A stretch of 47,743 nt of DNA from an uncultured Prevotella sp. (GTDB taxonomy: Bacteria; Bacteroidota; Bacteroidia; Bacteroidales; Bacteroidaceae): the NCBI GenBank assembly GCA_900544825.1, contig UQWP01000019.1, forward strand, positions 1 to 47,743. The letters run 5' to 3'. Positions 32,526-40,649 of the stretch are shown in pieces. The notes beneath the pieces were generated by a model that was not told where the DNA came from, did not search any database, and saw nothing but the letters and a program-made list of their open reading frames with translations. Position 1 is the first letter of the stretch. The number at the start of each line of letters is the position of its first letter. Made by a program: the position numbers and the translations under genes.

Positions 32526-34157
32526 ATGAGATTTGCAGTTATAGCCGCAGGCGAGGGAAGCCGATTGGCACAGGAGGGCGTGGAACAGCCTAAACCCCTG
32601 GTGCCGGTATGCGGCGAACCGATGATAGAGCGCCTTCTACGCATCTTCGTAGATTGCGGTGCTACCGAAATCGTAGTGATTGTCAACGAATGGAGCACGG
32701 CGGTGCGTGAGCATCTGGAGCAGATGAAGCTGCCGGTGCCTCTGCGCCTGGTGGTGAAGACCACTCCTAGTTCCATGCACAGTCTGCATGCCCTCTCGCC
32801 ATATCTCCGTGGCGAGCGCTTCTGCCTCACCACCGTGGATACCATCTTCCGTGAGGAGGAGTTCAAGAAGTATATCCGCCATTTCCTGGAGGCAAAGGAT
32901 ATTGACGGCTGCATGGCTGTCACCCCATACGTGGACGATGAAAAACCGCTGTGGGTTGGTGTGGAGAAGCAGGCGGATGCCGAGGGCGCCAGTCTGCTCG
33001 ACAAGCAGGGTTCTCACAAGAAGCCCCGAATTACGGGCTTCCATGATAAGCAGGAGGGCGATGACCATCTGATTTCGGGTGGCATCTACTGTTTGGGCGA
33101 CAAGGCGCTCGATGTGCTCGACCACTGCATGGAGCAGGGCATGAGCCGCATGCGCAACTTCCAGCGCCAGCTGGTGGTAGAGGGATTGAAGCTGGAGGCT
33201 TATCCTATCAACAAGATTCTCGATGTAGATCACAAGGAGGATATTGCGAAGGCTGAGGCTTTCATCCATCCCCTGGAGGGAAAGACCCTGGTAGGTGTAT
33301 GTCGTGGCAACGAGTTCTCGCCCAACTGTGTGGATAATGATGCTGCCATCATGAATGCCGTGAAGCTGCAACTGGAGGCACTCGGTGCGCAGGTGATGCT
33401 GATGTGCGAGAAGGAATTCTGCCGCAAGGCAACCGTGTTGGAGAGAGCCTACGGATGGCCTCGCTGCCGTGTGGCAGTGGGCGTGGATGGCTTCTTCTCG
33501 ATGGCGCGCAGCAAGCAGGCACTCGATATTCTGGGCAGAATAGAGGAGGAGGGCGTATTGGTGGTGAACTCCAGTCTGGGTGTGAACCGCTGCATCCGCC
33601 GCATCATGACCGAGCGTTTCATCGCCGGAGGCATCGCTACCCCAGAGAGCCGCATCATCGGCAGAAACGGGGAGATGGTGGAGGATATCCACTATCCTTG
33701 CTGGCTGAAGCGTGGCGATGGCTGTGCCCAGCAGAAGGAGGATACCTGCTATGTGCAGAACGGGCAGGAGGCTGAGGCGCTGCTGAAGGAATTCTGGTTG
33801 CGTGGTATCACATCGGTGGTGGTGAATGAGCATCTGAAGGGCGACCTCATCAAGTTCTATGGCGTATCGGGTACCGATTTCTTCTATTGGTTCTATCCAT
33901 CGAAATGCGGTCATCGTTCCAAGTTCGGACTGGAGGTAATCAATGGCGAGGCTCAGGGCATCGCCTTCGATGCCGAGGCTCTGAAGGCTGAGGCTGACAA
34001 GGCTGCCGACATGCTGAATGTGCCGGTATATGGCGGCGACTGCGTAGTCAGCGAGGATGGCAGCATCCGGATCATCGACTTCAACGACTGGCCTAGCTTT
34101 GCGCCATGCCGTGATGAGGCTGCCTTCTATATAGCAACAAAAATGATACAAGAATAA
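32526..34157 (+). CDS. Nucleotidyltransferase / ATP-grasp fusion protein
   Basis: 543 aa, two enzymes in one chain. Residues 1-250 are an NTP_transferase domain with the nucleotide loop AAGEGSR (7-13), KP (23-24) and a metal aspartate D105. Residues ~255-540 look like an ATP-grasp fold: pre-ATP region NSSLGVNR (349-356), ATP lysine K395 in PCWLKRGDG, E435 and K443 in VNEHLKGDLIKFYGV, D505, and the metal motif DFNDWPSF (518-525). The last two resemble the corresponding motifs of RimK- and inositol-phosphate-kinase-type ATP-grasp enzymes. With the next gene, a CDP-alcohol phosphotransferase, the likely job is to phosphorylate and activate a polar alcohol as its CDP derivative. The substrate is inferred; inositol is a candidate. 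Confidence 0.75.
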   Translation: MRFAVIAAGEGSRLAQEGVEQPKPLVPVCGEPMIERLLRIFVDCGATEIVVIVNEWSTAVREHLEQMKLPVPLRLVVKTTPSSMHSLHALSPYLRGERFCLTTVDTIFREEEFKKYIRHFLEAKDIDGCMAVTPYVDDEKPLWVGVEKQADAEGASLLDKQGSHKKPRITGFHDKQEGDDHLISGGIYCLGDKALDVLDHCMEQGMSRMRNFQRQLVVEGLKLEAYPINKILDVDHKEDIAKAEAFIHPLEGKTLVGVCRGNEFSPNCVDNDAAIMNAVKLQLEALGAQVMLMCEKEFCRKATVLERAYGWPRCRVAVGVDGFFSMARSKQALDILGRIEEEGVLVVNSSLGVNRCIRRIMTERFIAGGIATPESRIIGRNGEMVEDIHYPCWLKRGDGCAQQKEDTCYVQNGQEAEALLKEFWLRGITSVVVNEHLKGDLIKFYGVSGTDFFYWFYPSKCGHRSKFGLEVINGEAQGIAFDAEALKAEADKAADMLNVPVYGGDCVVSEDGSIRIIDFNDWPSFAPCRDEAAFYIATKMIQE

Positions 34158-34168
34158 AAATTAAAAAG

Positions 34169-35083
34169 ATGAATCAGGAATTTAAGGCTTCTCTGAAATC
34201 AGCGGATACCGAGGAGCACATTGATATTTATTTCTATCGCCCTATTGGTTACCAGTGGGCGCGATTCTTCCGCATGCTTCACGTCACCCCAAACGTGGTG
34301 ACCATTCTTTCCATCTTCCTCGGCGTAGGAGCGGGCATCTGCTTCTATTTCGATGATCTGGCAATCAATATCTTGGGCATCTTCTTGCTCATCTGGGCAA
34401 ACGTATATGATAGCTGCGACGGTCAGCTGGCACGACTCACCAACCAGAAGAGTGCCCTGGGCAGAATCCTTGATGGTGCTGCTGGCGACTTCTGGTTTGT
34501 CAGCATCTACTTCGCCATCTCCTTCCGTCTGATGCCAGAGTGGGGGTGGAAGATTTGGGCACTCTGCATCGTGGCTGGCTTCGGATGTCATGCCATTCAG
34601 AGCCGTCTTGCCGACTACTACCGTCAGATTCATCTCTTCTTCCTGAAAGGCAAGGAGGGCAGCGAACTGGACGATGCCAGCAAGCAGGTAGAGCTGTGGA
34701 AGCAGATGAAATGGAAGAAGGAGCCTGTGCAGAAGCTCTTCCAGTTCTTCTACAAGAACTATACCTTGGGACAGGAGCGCGATACTCCTATCTTCCAGAT
34801 ATTCAAGAGAAATCTGCGCGAAAGATATCCGCAGCAGTTGCCGGAGCAGTTGCGTGCCGACTTCCGTGCGGGCAGTCTTCCACTGATGAAATATGCCAAT
34901 ATCCTTACCTTCAACTGGCGCAGCATCACGCTTTTCGTCTCTATCCTGATAGGTCTTCCATGGCTTTATCCGGCTATCGAGATCACCGTGTTCAGCCTGA
35001 TTTTCTTCTATATGAGAGGAACCCATGAGCGCCTTTGCCTGAAGCTCAACCAGAAGGTTCTGAAAGGCGAGTACGGGGCATAA
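34169..35083 (+). CDS. CDP-alcohol phosphatidyltransferase family membrane protein
   Basis: 304 aa with several membrane helices. The family motif is at residues 81-107: D81, D84-G85, A88-R89, G98, D102, then D107. The usual spacing between the third and fourth aspartates is three residues; here it is four (D-GAAG-D). The family transfers a phospho-alcohol between CDP and an acceptor alcohol, with release of CMP, at the membrane. The gene starts 11 bp after the nucleotidyltransferase/ATP-grasp gene, so the likely donor is that enzyme's CDP product. The acceptor could be diacylglycerol or a ceramide. A long basic soluble insert lies around residues 155-240. Confidence 0.85.
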   Translation: MNQEFKASLKSADTEEHIDIYFYRPIGYQWARFFRMLHVTPNVVTILSIFLGVGAGICFYFDDLAINILGIFLLIWANVYDSCDGQLARLTNQKSALGRILDGAAGDFWFVSIYFAISFRLMPEWGWKIWALCIVAGFGCHAIQSRLADYYRQIHLFFLKGKEGSELDDASKQVELWKQMKWKKEPVQKLFQFFYKNYTLGQERDTPIFQIFKRNLRERYPQQLPEQLRADFRAGSLPLMKYANILTFNWRSITLFVSILIGLPWLYPAIEITVFSLIFFYMRGTHERLCLKLNQKVLKGEYGA

Positions 35084-35097
35084 ACGTCTTATTTCGG

Positions 35098-35189
35098 GAA
35101 TAACAAATATTTTTGTGAATAAATACTTTTGTGAATAACAAATACTTTTGTGAATAACAAGTTCTTTTATGAATAACAAGTTCAGAAAT
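35098..35189 (+). repeat. Tandem 19-bp repeats carrying -7-like boxes and the flippase start
   Basis: Five units start at 35098, 35117 (16 bp), 35133, 35152 and 35171, each beginning GAATAA. Units 1-3 contain TATTTTTG (35108-35115) or TACTTTTG (35124-35131, 35143-35150), all fitting TAnnTTTG. In unit 4 a G-to-A change turns TTTTGTG into TTTTATG and supplies the start codon at 35169. Unit 5 codes NNKFRN. Confidence 0.85.
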
Positions 35190-36227
35190 ATATTCATGGC
35201 GTTCGGTATCATCGCCATCATCATCATGCTCTGCACGATGGATATGGACTACACCGATATTTGGCGCTATCTGAAGCAGGCGGGCATCTATTTCCCGCTG
35301 ATTCTCGGTTTGTGGCTCGTGATTTATTGGGTGAACACCGTTTCCTGGTGGCTCATCATCAACGACGAGGGCAGGGTGAAGGGACTCTCGTTCTGGCACG
35401 TGTATAAGCTCACCGTGAGCGGATTTGCCCTGAACTACACCACTCCCTGCGGATTGATGGGCGGCGAACCTTACCGCATCATGGAGCTGAAGCCTTTCAC
35501 GGGTGTGAGCAAGGCTACATCATCGGTCATTCTCTATGTGATGATGCACATCTTCTCCCATTTCTGGTTCTGGTTCCTTTCGGTATTCCTTTATATCGCC
35601 CTGTATCCGATAGGGGTTCCTATGGGCATCATGTTGGGTTTCATCGCAGCCTTTTGCCTGCTTGGCATCTACTTCTTCGCCCGCGGTTACAAGACGGGAA
35701 TGGCGCAGAAGGGCATCCGTCTGCTCACCCATATTCCTTTCGTAAAGAACTGGGCTAAGCGGTTTGCGCAGGAGAAGCAGGAGACCTTGGAGCAGATAGA
35801 TTCTCAGATAGCCCTGCTGCATGGTCAGCACAAGAGCACCTTCTACAGTTCCCTCTTCTTCGAGGTGATGGCGAGAGTGCTCCAGAGCCTGGAGATTTAT
35901 CTCATCCTGAAGGCTTTTGCGGCGGATATCAGCATCGCCGACAGCGTTCTGATTCTTGCCTTCTCATCGCTCTTCAGTAATCTCATCTTCTTCTCTCCTA
36001 TGCAGTTGGGAGCTAGAGAGGGCGGATTGGCGCTGGCGGTAGATGGTCTGCATCTTACGGGTGCCCTGGGCGTATATACCGGTCTCATCACCCGAATCCG
36101 TGAGCTGGTATGGATAGCCATCGGCATCCTGCTCATCAAGGTGGGAAACAAGGACCTGAAGAAGATTCAGGAAGAATATGAGGCTGATCAGAAAAGCCAG
36201 CAGCAAACAATTAATAAAGGAAAATAA
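35169..36227 (+). CDS. Flippase-like membrane protein (LPG synthase TM / UPF0104 family)
   Basis: 352 aa with about eight hydrophobic helices. It resembles the stand-alone lysylphosphatidylglycerol-synthase transmembrane domain (UPF0104, AglD/MprF N-terminal type). Conserved features include TVSGFALNYTTPCGLMGGEP (about 77-96) and a C-terminal FFSPMQLGAREGGLALA. In MprF this domain flips the lipid, and stand-alone relatives are thought to move lipids or lipid-linked sugars. In this operon it is the natural candidate to translocate the lipid made by the preceding gene. Its first residues are repeat-encoded, and its stop overlaps the next ATG by one base (TAATG). Confidence 0.82.
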   Translation: MNNKFRNIFMAFGIIAIIIMLCTMDMDYTDIWRYLKQAGIYFPLILGLWLVIYWVNTVSWWLIINDEGRVKGLSFWHVYKLTVSGFALNYTTPCGLMGGEPYRIMELKPFTGVSKATSSVILYVMMHIFSHFWFWFLSVFLYIALYPIGVPMGIMLGFIAAFCLLGIYFFARGYKTGMAQKGIRLLTHIPFVKNWAKRFAQEKQETLEQIDSQIALLHGQHKSTFYSSLFFEVMARVLQSLEIYLILKAFAADISIADSVLILAFSSLFSNLIFFSPMQLGAREGGLALAVDGLHLTGALGVYTGLITRIRELVWIAIGILLIKVGNKDLKKIQEEYEADQKSQQQTINKGK

Positions 36228-37081
36228 TGAAAGTACTGGATATAAAAGGAATCATCTTTGATTATGGTGGTACGCTCGATACCAGGGGCGACCACTGGTC
36301 GGAAGTGCTGTGGCAGGGCTACGAGCACTTCGGCATTGGTGTGGCTGATGACGAGGAAGTAGAGCCGGGAGTAAGTATCCACAAGCAGGCGTTTCGCGAT
36401 GCCTACGTGTATGGCGAGCGAGCCCTGGCTGTGAATCCCATCGTTACTCCCGATTTCCATTTCGAGGATATTCTCAGAGAAAAACTGATTCTCGAATTGA
36501 ATTTCCTGGCAGGAAAGGAGTTGCTGGAGACCGGAAAGGATGATGCAGCGAAACAGGCGAAGCTTGGAAATCCCGGAAATGATTCTGAAGCATCATCAGA
36601 AAGTCTTTTCCTCTCCCTTTCTGATTCAGAAATCCAGCAGATTGCTGTGGATATGGCCCGTTACATCAATGCCAAGACCCTTGCCCTTCTGAACGAGAAC
36701 AGGCAGGTGTTGGAGCATCTGAAGCAGAATGGTTATCCGATGGTGCTGGTTTCCAATTTCTACGGCAATATCAATCAGGTGTTGAAGGATGCAGGAATAG
36801 ATGGCTATTTCGAGGAGGTGATAGAATCGGCAGTAGTGGGTGTGCGCAAGCCGAACCCAGCCATCTTCGCCCTCGGAGTCTGTGCCCTCAATCTTCCAGC
36901 CTCTCAGGTGCTGGTAGTGGGCGATACCTATGGCAAGGATATCATCCCGGCACACAAGCTGGGTTGCCACACCCTATGGATCAAGGGGTTGCAGTGGGAA
37001 GAGAAGAAGGTGGATGAATCCATCCCCGACGGCATCATCAAGAAACTTTCTGAGATGGAGGAATTTCTGAAAATCTCATAA
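36227..37081 (+). CDS. HAD-superfamily hydrolase
   Basis: 284 aa. Motif I is FDYGGTLD (11-18) with nucleophile D12. The usual second aspartate (D+2) is glycine here. Motif II is VLVSNF, motif III VRKPNPAIF with the lysine, and motif IV VVGDTYGKDI. A helical cap lies between motifs I and II, and contains a Ser/Glu-rich low-complexity stretch (about 118-132). Typical activity is phosphate-ester hydrolysis, but loss of D+2 is seen in HADs with other or weaker activities. Translationally coupled to the flippase gene, so it probably serves the same pathway. Confidence 0.82.
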   Translation: MKVLDIKGIIFDYGGTLDTRGDHWSEVLWQGYEHFGIGVADDEEVEPGVSIHKQAFRDAYVYGERALAVNPIVTPDFHFEDILREKLILELNFLAGKELLETGKDDAAKQAKLGNPGNDSEASSESLFLSLSDSEIQQIAVDMARYINAKTLALLNENRQVLEHLKQNGYPMVLVSNFYGNINQVLKDAGIDGYFEEVIESAVVGVRKPNPAIFALGVCALNLPASQVLVVGDTYGKDIIPAHKLGCHTLWIKGLQWEEKKVDESIPDGIIKKLSEMEEFLKIS

Positions 37082-37104
37082 AAAACTGAAATATATAATA
37101 GGTT

Positions 37105-37138
37105 TTTGCAGCTATTTACGAATAATGTTATAACTTTG
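37105..37138 (+). promoter_or_regulatory. Promoter for the DUF5686 gene
   Basis: TTTG (37105-37108), 22 bp, TAACTTTG (37131-37138), 60 bp before the ATG at 37199. Spacing is slightly long. Confidence 0.65.
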
Positions 37139-37198
37139 CAGCCTGAAAGTTGAGAATGATTAATAATGGGCGCAAGGCCCCTATATATATAAAAGGTA

Positions 37199-39751
37199 AT
37201 GAAAGGTATAAGAAAATTGTATTTGGTGCTCGTCCTCCTGGTGGTTTCTACCCTCCAGATGATGGCGCAGCAGAAGATAACAGGTCGTGTCATCGACGAT
37301 GACGGCTTTGCCGTCTCGTATGCAAGCGTGCAGTACAAGGGACACAAGATTGCCGTTTCCAGTGATGGAGAAGGTAAGTTTACCATCGAAAAGAAGCCGG
37401 GACTGATGCTTACCGTCAGCGCCCTGAGCTACAAGACCGCTACGGTGAAGGTAGATGAGAAAACCAGCTTCCTCGAAATCAAGCTCAAGGACGATTCCCA
37501 CAAGCTGGGAGAAGTCGTGGTGAAATCGAAGAAGGGAAGATACAAGCGCAAGGATAACCCTGCCGTGGAACTTATGCGACGTGTCATCGCTGCCAAGAAG
37601 AAGAGCGACCTCAGCAACTATGATTATTATCAGTATGATAAATATCAGAAGATCACCCTCGCACTCAATGATATCACCAAGGAGCAGATGGAGGGCAAGT
37701 TCTTCAGCAAGCGACAGTATCTCCTCGACCAGGTGGAGCTTTCGCCTTACAACGGCAAGCTCACCCTGCCGGTAAGCATCGACGAGACCGTTTCGCAGCA
37801 CGTTTACCGCAAGGACCCGAAGAGCGAAAAGGATATCATCAAGGGTCAGCAGAGCAATGGTATCGGACAGGTGATCCAGACCGGAGAAATCCTGAATACA
37901 GCCATCAAGGATGTCTTCACCGATGTGGATATCTACGATGACTACGTGCGATTGCTCCAGTATCCGTTCCCATCTCCGCTCGGCAGAACAGCCATCAGCT
38001 TCTATCATTATTATATAGAAGATACGGTGTATGTGAACCGCGACCTCTGCTATCATCTGCAGTTTATCCCAGCCAACAGTCAGGACTTCGGATTCCGGGG
38101 CGAGCTTTATGTGCTTGCCGACAGTACCCTGCACGTCAAGAAATGTAATCTCTATATGCCTCACAATTCATCCGTCAACTGGGTGAAGGATATGAAGATA
38201 GAGCAGGAATATACCAAGCTCGACAATGGCGAGTGGGTGCTCACCAAGGATGATATGATTGCAGAAATGCACATGAACAAACTGCTGCAGGACCTGCTGG
38301 TGGTGCGCAACACCCGAATCACTGATTACGCCTTCGACCCTTTGCCGAAGATGCTCTTCAAGGGCAAGGCGAAGGTAAGGCATGATATGGATGCGATGAA
38401 CCGTGATGAGGCCTACTGGAACAAGTACCGACAGGTGGATCTCACCAAGAGTGAGTCGTCGATGGACAGCTTTATCCACCGCATGGAGAATTCCAAGGGA
38501 TTCAAGTATATCATCTTCGGCGTCAAGGCGTTGATGGAGAACTATGTAGAGATAGGAAACGGAGGAAAGGATGGCAGAAAGAGCCTCTTCGACCTCGGAC
38601 CTATCAACACCTTCCTCTCCAACAACTACGTGGATGGCGTGCGCCTGCGTCTGGCAGCCCGCACCATGGCGGCACTCAATCCTCACTTCTTCTGGGATGG
38701 ATATGGAGCCTATGGTACGAAGAGTCACAACTGGTACTATGGTCATCTCTTCACCTATTCGCTCAACAAGAAAAAGAACAGTCCGTTCGAATTCCCGATG
38801 CGCAAGTTCGTCTTCGAGATTGGTCACGATATCACCTCTCCATCCGATGACAACCTGCTGCACAACAAGGATAACTTCTTCATGACCATCCGTGCCGCTA
38901 CGCAGGACCAAATGTATCTCTATCAGCGACAGAAGTTCAGCTTCGTCTATGAGACCGACTGGGGACTCCGCTTCGATGCGGGAATGAGATGGCAGAGCAA
39001 CCGCACCGTGGGCAACCTGCATTATTTCAAGGTGAACACGGGCGAGGAAGTGAAGAAGATCCGTACCACCGAGGCATCTGTGGGCATCAACTACAACCCG
39101 GGTGTTACCTATGTCAACACCAAGCAGCAGCGATTGCCTATCAATCTCGACAGTCCTGAGCTCACCCTCCGCCATTCCATGGGTCTGGACGGATTCATGG
39201 GCGGTCAGTATCAGAGCAACCTCACCACGCTGGGCATCTACAAGCGCCAGTGGCTGGGCAGCTTCGGATATGTGGATTTCAACATCGTGGGCAAGATGCA
39301 GTGGAACAAGGTTCCATTCACCATGCTCGTACAGCCACCAGTCAACCTCTCCATCTTCGAGCAGGAGGCAACCATCAGTATGATGAAAGACTGGGAGTTC
39401 CTGAGCGACCGCCAGCTCTTCTGGTCGGTAGCCTGGGATATGAACGGCAAGCTTCTCAACCGCATTCCGCTCATCAAGAAGCTGAAGTGGCGCGAGTATG
39501 TAGCCGTGAAGGGAGTCTGGGGACAGCTCACCGACAAGAACAATCCGGTGAAGAATGCATCGGATGATGTGATCTTCAAGTTCCCTAACAACTCCTATAC
39601 CTTTGGCAATACGCCATATTGGGAGGTGGTAGCCGGTGTGCACAACATCTTCAAGTTCTTCGGAATCGATTATGTGCGTCGTATCAACTACCTGAATCAT
39701 GCCAATGTAGATAAGTGGGGCATCCGAATGGGATTCCTCATGTCATTCTAG
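37199..39751 (+). CDS. DUF5686 outer-membrane protein with carboxypeptidase-regulatory-like domain
   Basis: 850 aa. The signal peptide ends near MMAQQ. A CarboxypepD_reg-like beta-sandwich follows (about 25-105: KITGRVIDDDGFAVSYASVQ, then GEGKFTI). Then the DUF5686 region begins (VMRR-like helix ELMRRVIAAKKKSDLSNYDY, followed by long beta-strand-rich sequence). The protein ends in RMGFLMSF, an aromatic C-terminus as in outer-membrane barrels. Bacteroidales DUF5686 proteins resemble the plug-plus-barrel layout of TonB-dependent receptors but lack their full domains; their function is unknown. It has its own promoter and terminator, so it is probably monocistronic. Confidence 0.82.
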   Translation: MKGIRKLYLVLVLLVVSTLQMMAQQKITGRVIDDDGFAVSYASVQYKGHKIAVSSDGEGKFTIEKKPGLMLTVSALSYKTATVKVDEKTSFLEIKLKDDSHKLGEVVVKSKKGRYKRKDNPAVELMRRVIAAKKKSDLSNYDYYQYDKYQKITLALNDITKEQMEGKFFSKRQYLLDQVELSPYNGKLTLPVSIDETVSQHVYRKDPKSEKDIIKGQQSNGIGQVIQTGEILNTAIKDVFTDVDIYDDYVRLLQYPFPSPLGRTAISFYHYYIEDTVYVNRDLCYHLQFIPANSQDFGFRGELYVLADSTLHVKKCNLYMPHNSSVNWVKDMKIEQEYTKLDNGEWVLTKDDMIAEMHMNKLLQDLLVVRNTRITDYAFDPLPKMLFKGKAKVRHDMDAMNRDEAYWNKYRQVDLTKSESSMDSFIHRMENSKGFKYIIFGVKALMENYVEIGNGGKDGRKSLFDLGPINTFLSNNYVDGVRLRLAARTMAALNPHFFWDGYGAYGTKSHNWYYGHLFTYSLNKKKNSPFEFPMRKFVFEIGHDITSPSDDNLLHNKDNFFMTIRAATQDQMYLYQRQKFSFVYETDWGLRFDAGMRWQSNRTVGNLHYFKVNTGEEVKKIRTTEASVGINYNPGVTYVNTKQQRLPINLDSPELTLRHSMGLDGFMGGQYQSNLTTLGIYKRQWLGSFGYVDFNIVGKMQWNKVPFTMLVQPPVNLSIFEQEATISMMKDWEFLSDRQLFWSVAWDMNGKLLNRIPLIKKLKWREYVAVKGVWGQLTDKNNPVKNASDDVIFKFPNNSYTFGNTPYWEVVAGVHNIFKFFGIDYVRRINYLNHANVDKWGIRMGFLMSF

Positions 39752-39766
39752 GAAAGATAAAACAGG

Positions 39767-39794
39767 GAGAACATAGCCTTTTTGCTATGTTCTC
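39767..39794 (+). terminator. Terminator after the DUF5686 gene
   Basis: GAGAACATAGC and GCTATGTTCTC form a perfect 11-bp stem around a CTTTTT loop, 15 bp after the stop. Confidence 0.75.
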
Positions 39795-39842
39795 TCTTCA
39801 TAAAATAGTTTGGTCATAAAAGAGTATATAACAACATAAAAG

Positions 39843-39848
39843 AAGGAG
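39843..39848 (+). promoter_or_regulatory. Strong Shine-Dalgarno site
   Basis: AAGGAG, 7 bp before ATG 39856. Canonical Shine-Dalgarno sites are uncommon in Bacteroidota and this one decides the start over the in-frame TTG at 39850. Confidence 0.6.
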
Positions 39849-39855
39849 ATTGCTT

Positions 39856-40494
39856 ATGAAGATTCTATTGGCAGATAAGCAGGATATCACGCGTGCCGGA
39901 CTGACATTCGTGATAGAGAAAATGGAAGGATTGGAAACCAAATATGTAGAAGACAAGACGGAACTGATGCTTGCCTTGCGGGAAAACGAGGATACGGTGG
40001 TGATACTCGATTATACACTTTTCGATATCAATGATGCCGCCGAACTGCTCATTCTCAACCAGCGCTTTCCTTATACCCGATGGTTGCTGTTCAGCGAAGA
40101 CCTGAGTGCCGATTTCGTGCGTGTGCTCATCGCCAGCAGCAGTATGTTCAGCGTGCTCCTGAAAGAGAGTCCGCTGATGGAAATCAAGGAGGCGATACGC
40201 TTCTGCGTAGATAGCAAGCGGTTTGTCTGCCAGCGAATGATGGAGGTGCTCCTTACTCCACGGCAGGAAGTAGAAGAAAAGGTGAATCTCACCAAGACCG
40301 AAACCGAGATCCTCAAGGATATCGCCCTGGGTATGACTACCAAGGAAATCGCCGAGAAGCGCTTCTCCAGTTTCCATACCGTGAATACCCACCGGAAGAA
40401 TATCTTCAGAAAGCTCGGGGTAAACAACGTGCACGAAGCAACAAAGTACGCACTTCGCGCCGGACTGGTAGATTCTGCGGAATATTACATCTAG
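39856..40494 (+). CDS. LuxR/NarL-type response regulator
   Basis: 212 aa. Receiver domain 1-120 with acidic D7 and D10, phosphoacceptor D52 (VVILDYTLFD), S80 at the Thr/Ser switch position and K103 (LLKES). The C-terminal GerE/LuxR helix-turn-helix (about 145-205) has LTKTETEILKDIALGMTTKE, then HTVNTHRKNIFRKLGV. The usual pair of adjacent acidic residues before K is replaced by ADKQD. No histidine kinase is in the window, so it is an orphan here. It is bounded by terminators on both sides, hence an independent unit. Targets are unknown. Confidence 0.87.
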   Translation: MKILLADKQDITRAGLTFVIEKMEGLETKYVEDKTELMLALRENEDTVVILDYTLFDINDAAELLILNQRFPYTRWLLFSEDLSADFVRVLIASSSMFSVLLKESPLMEIKEAIRFCVDSKRFVCQRMMEVLLTPRQEVEEKVNLTKTETEILKDIALGMTTKEIAEKRFSSFHTVNTHRKNIFRKLGVNNVHEATKYALRAGLVDSAEYYI

Positions 40495-40509
40495 ATAAAT
40501 ACCAAAATA

Positions 40510-40547
40510 AAAGCTTCAGATTGTCTCCCGACAGTCTGAAGCTTTTT
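40510..40547 (+). terminator. Rho-independent terminator after the response regulator
   Basis: AAAGCTTCAGA (40510-40520) pairs with TCTGAAGCTTT (40535-40545). An inner GTC/GAC closes a TCCC loop, and a run of five T's ends the stem. Confidence 0.85.
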
Positions 40548-40649
40548 CATTTTCTAACTAACTTATTATCAACTATTCATTACTTTTCGTGCTGCAAAAT
40601 TACAAGTATTTTTAGAAATATGTGCTATATTTGCTAAAAAAATACACGT

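Noticed and set aside
32637..34151. 504-codon open frame on the - strand opposite the nucleotidyltransferase/ATP-grasp gene
   Set aside because: Antisense shadow; the sense frame has clear catalytic motifs and fits the operon.
38168..39700. 510-codon open frame on the - strand opposite the DUF5686 gene
   Set aside because: Antisense shadow; the sense protein has a signal peptide, known domains and its own promoter and terminator.
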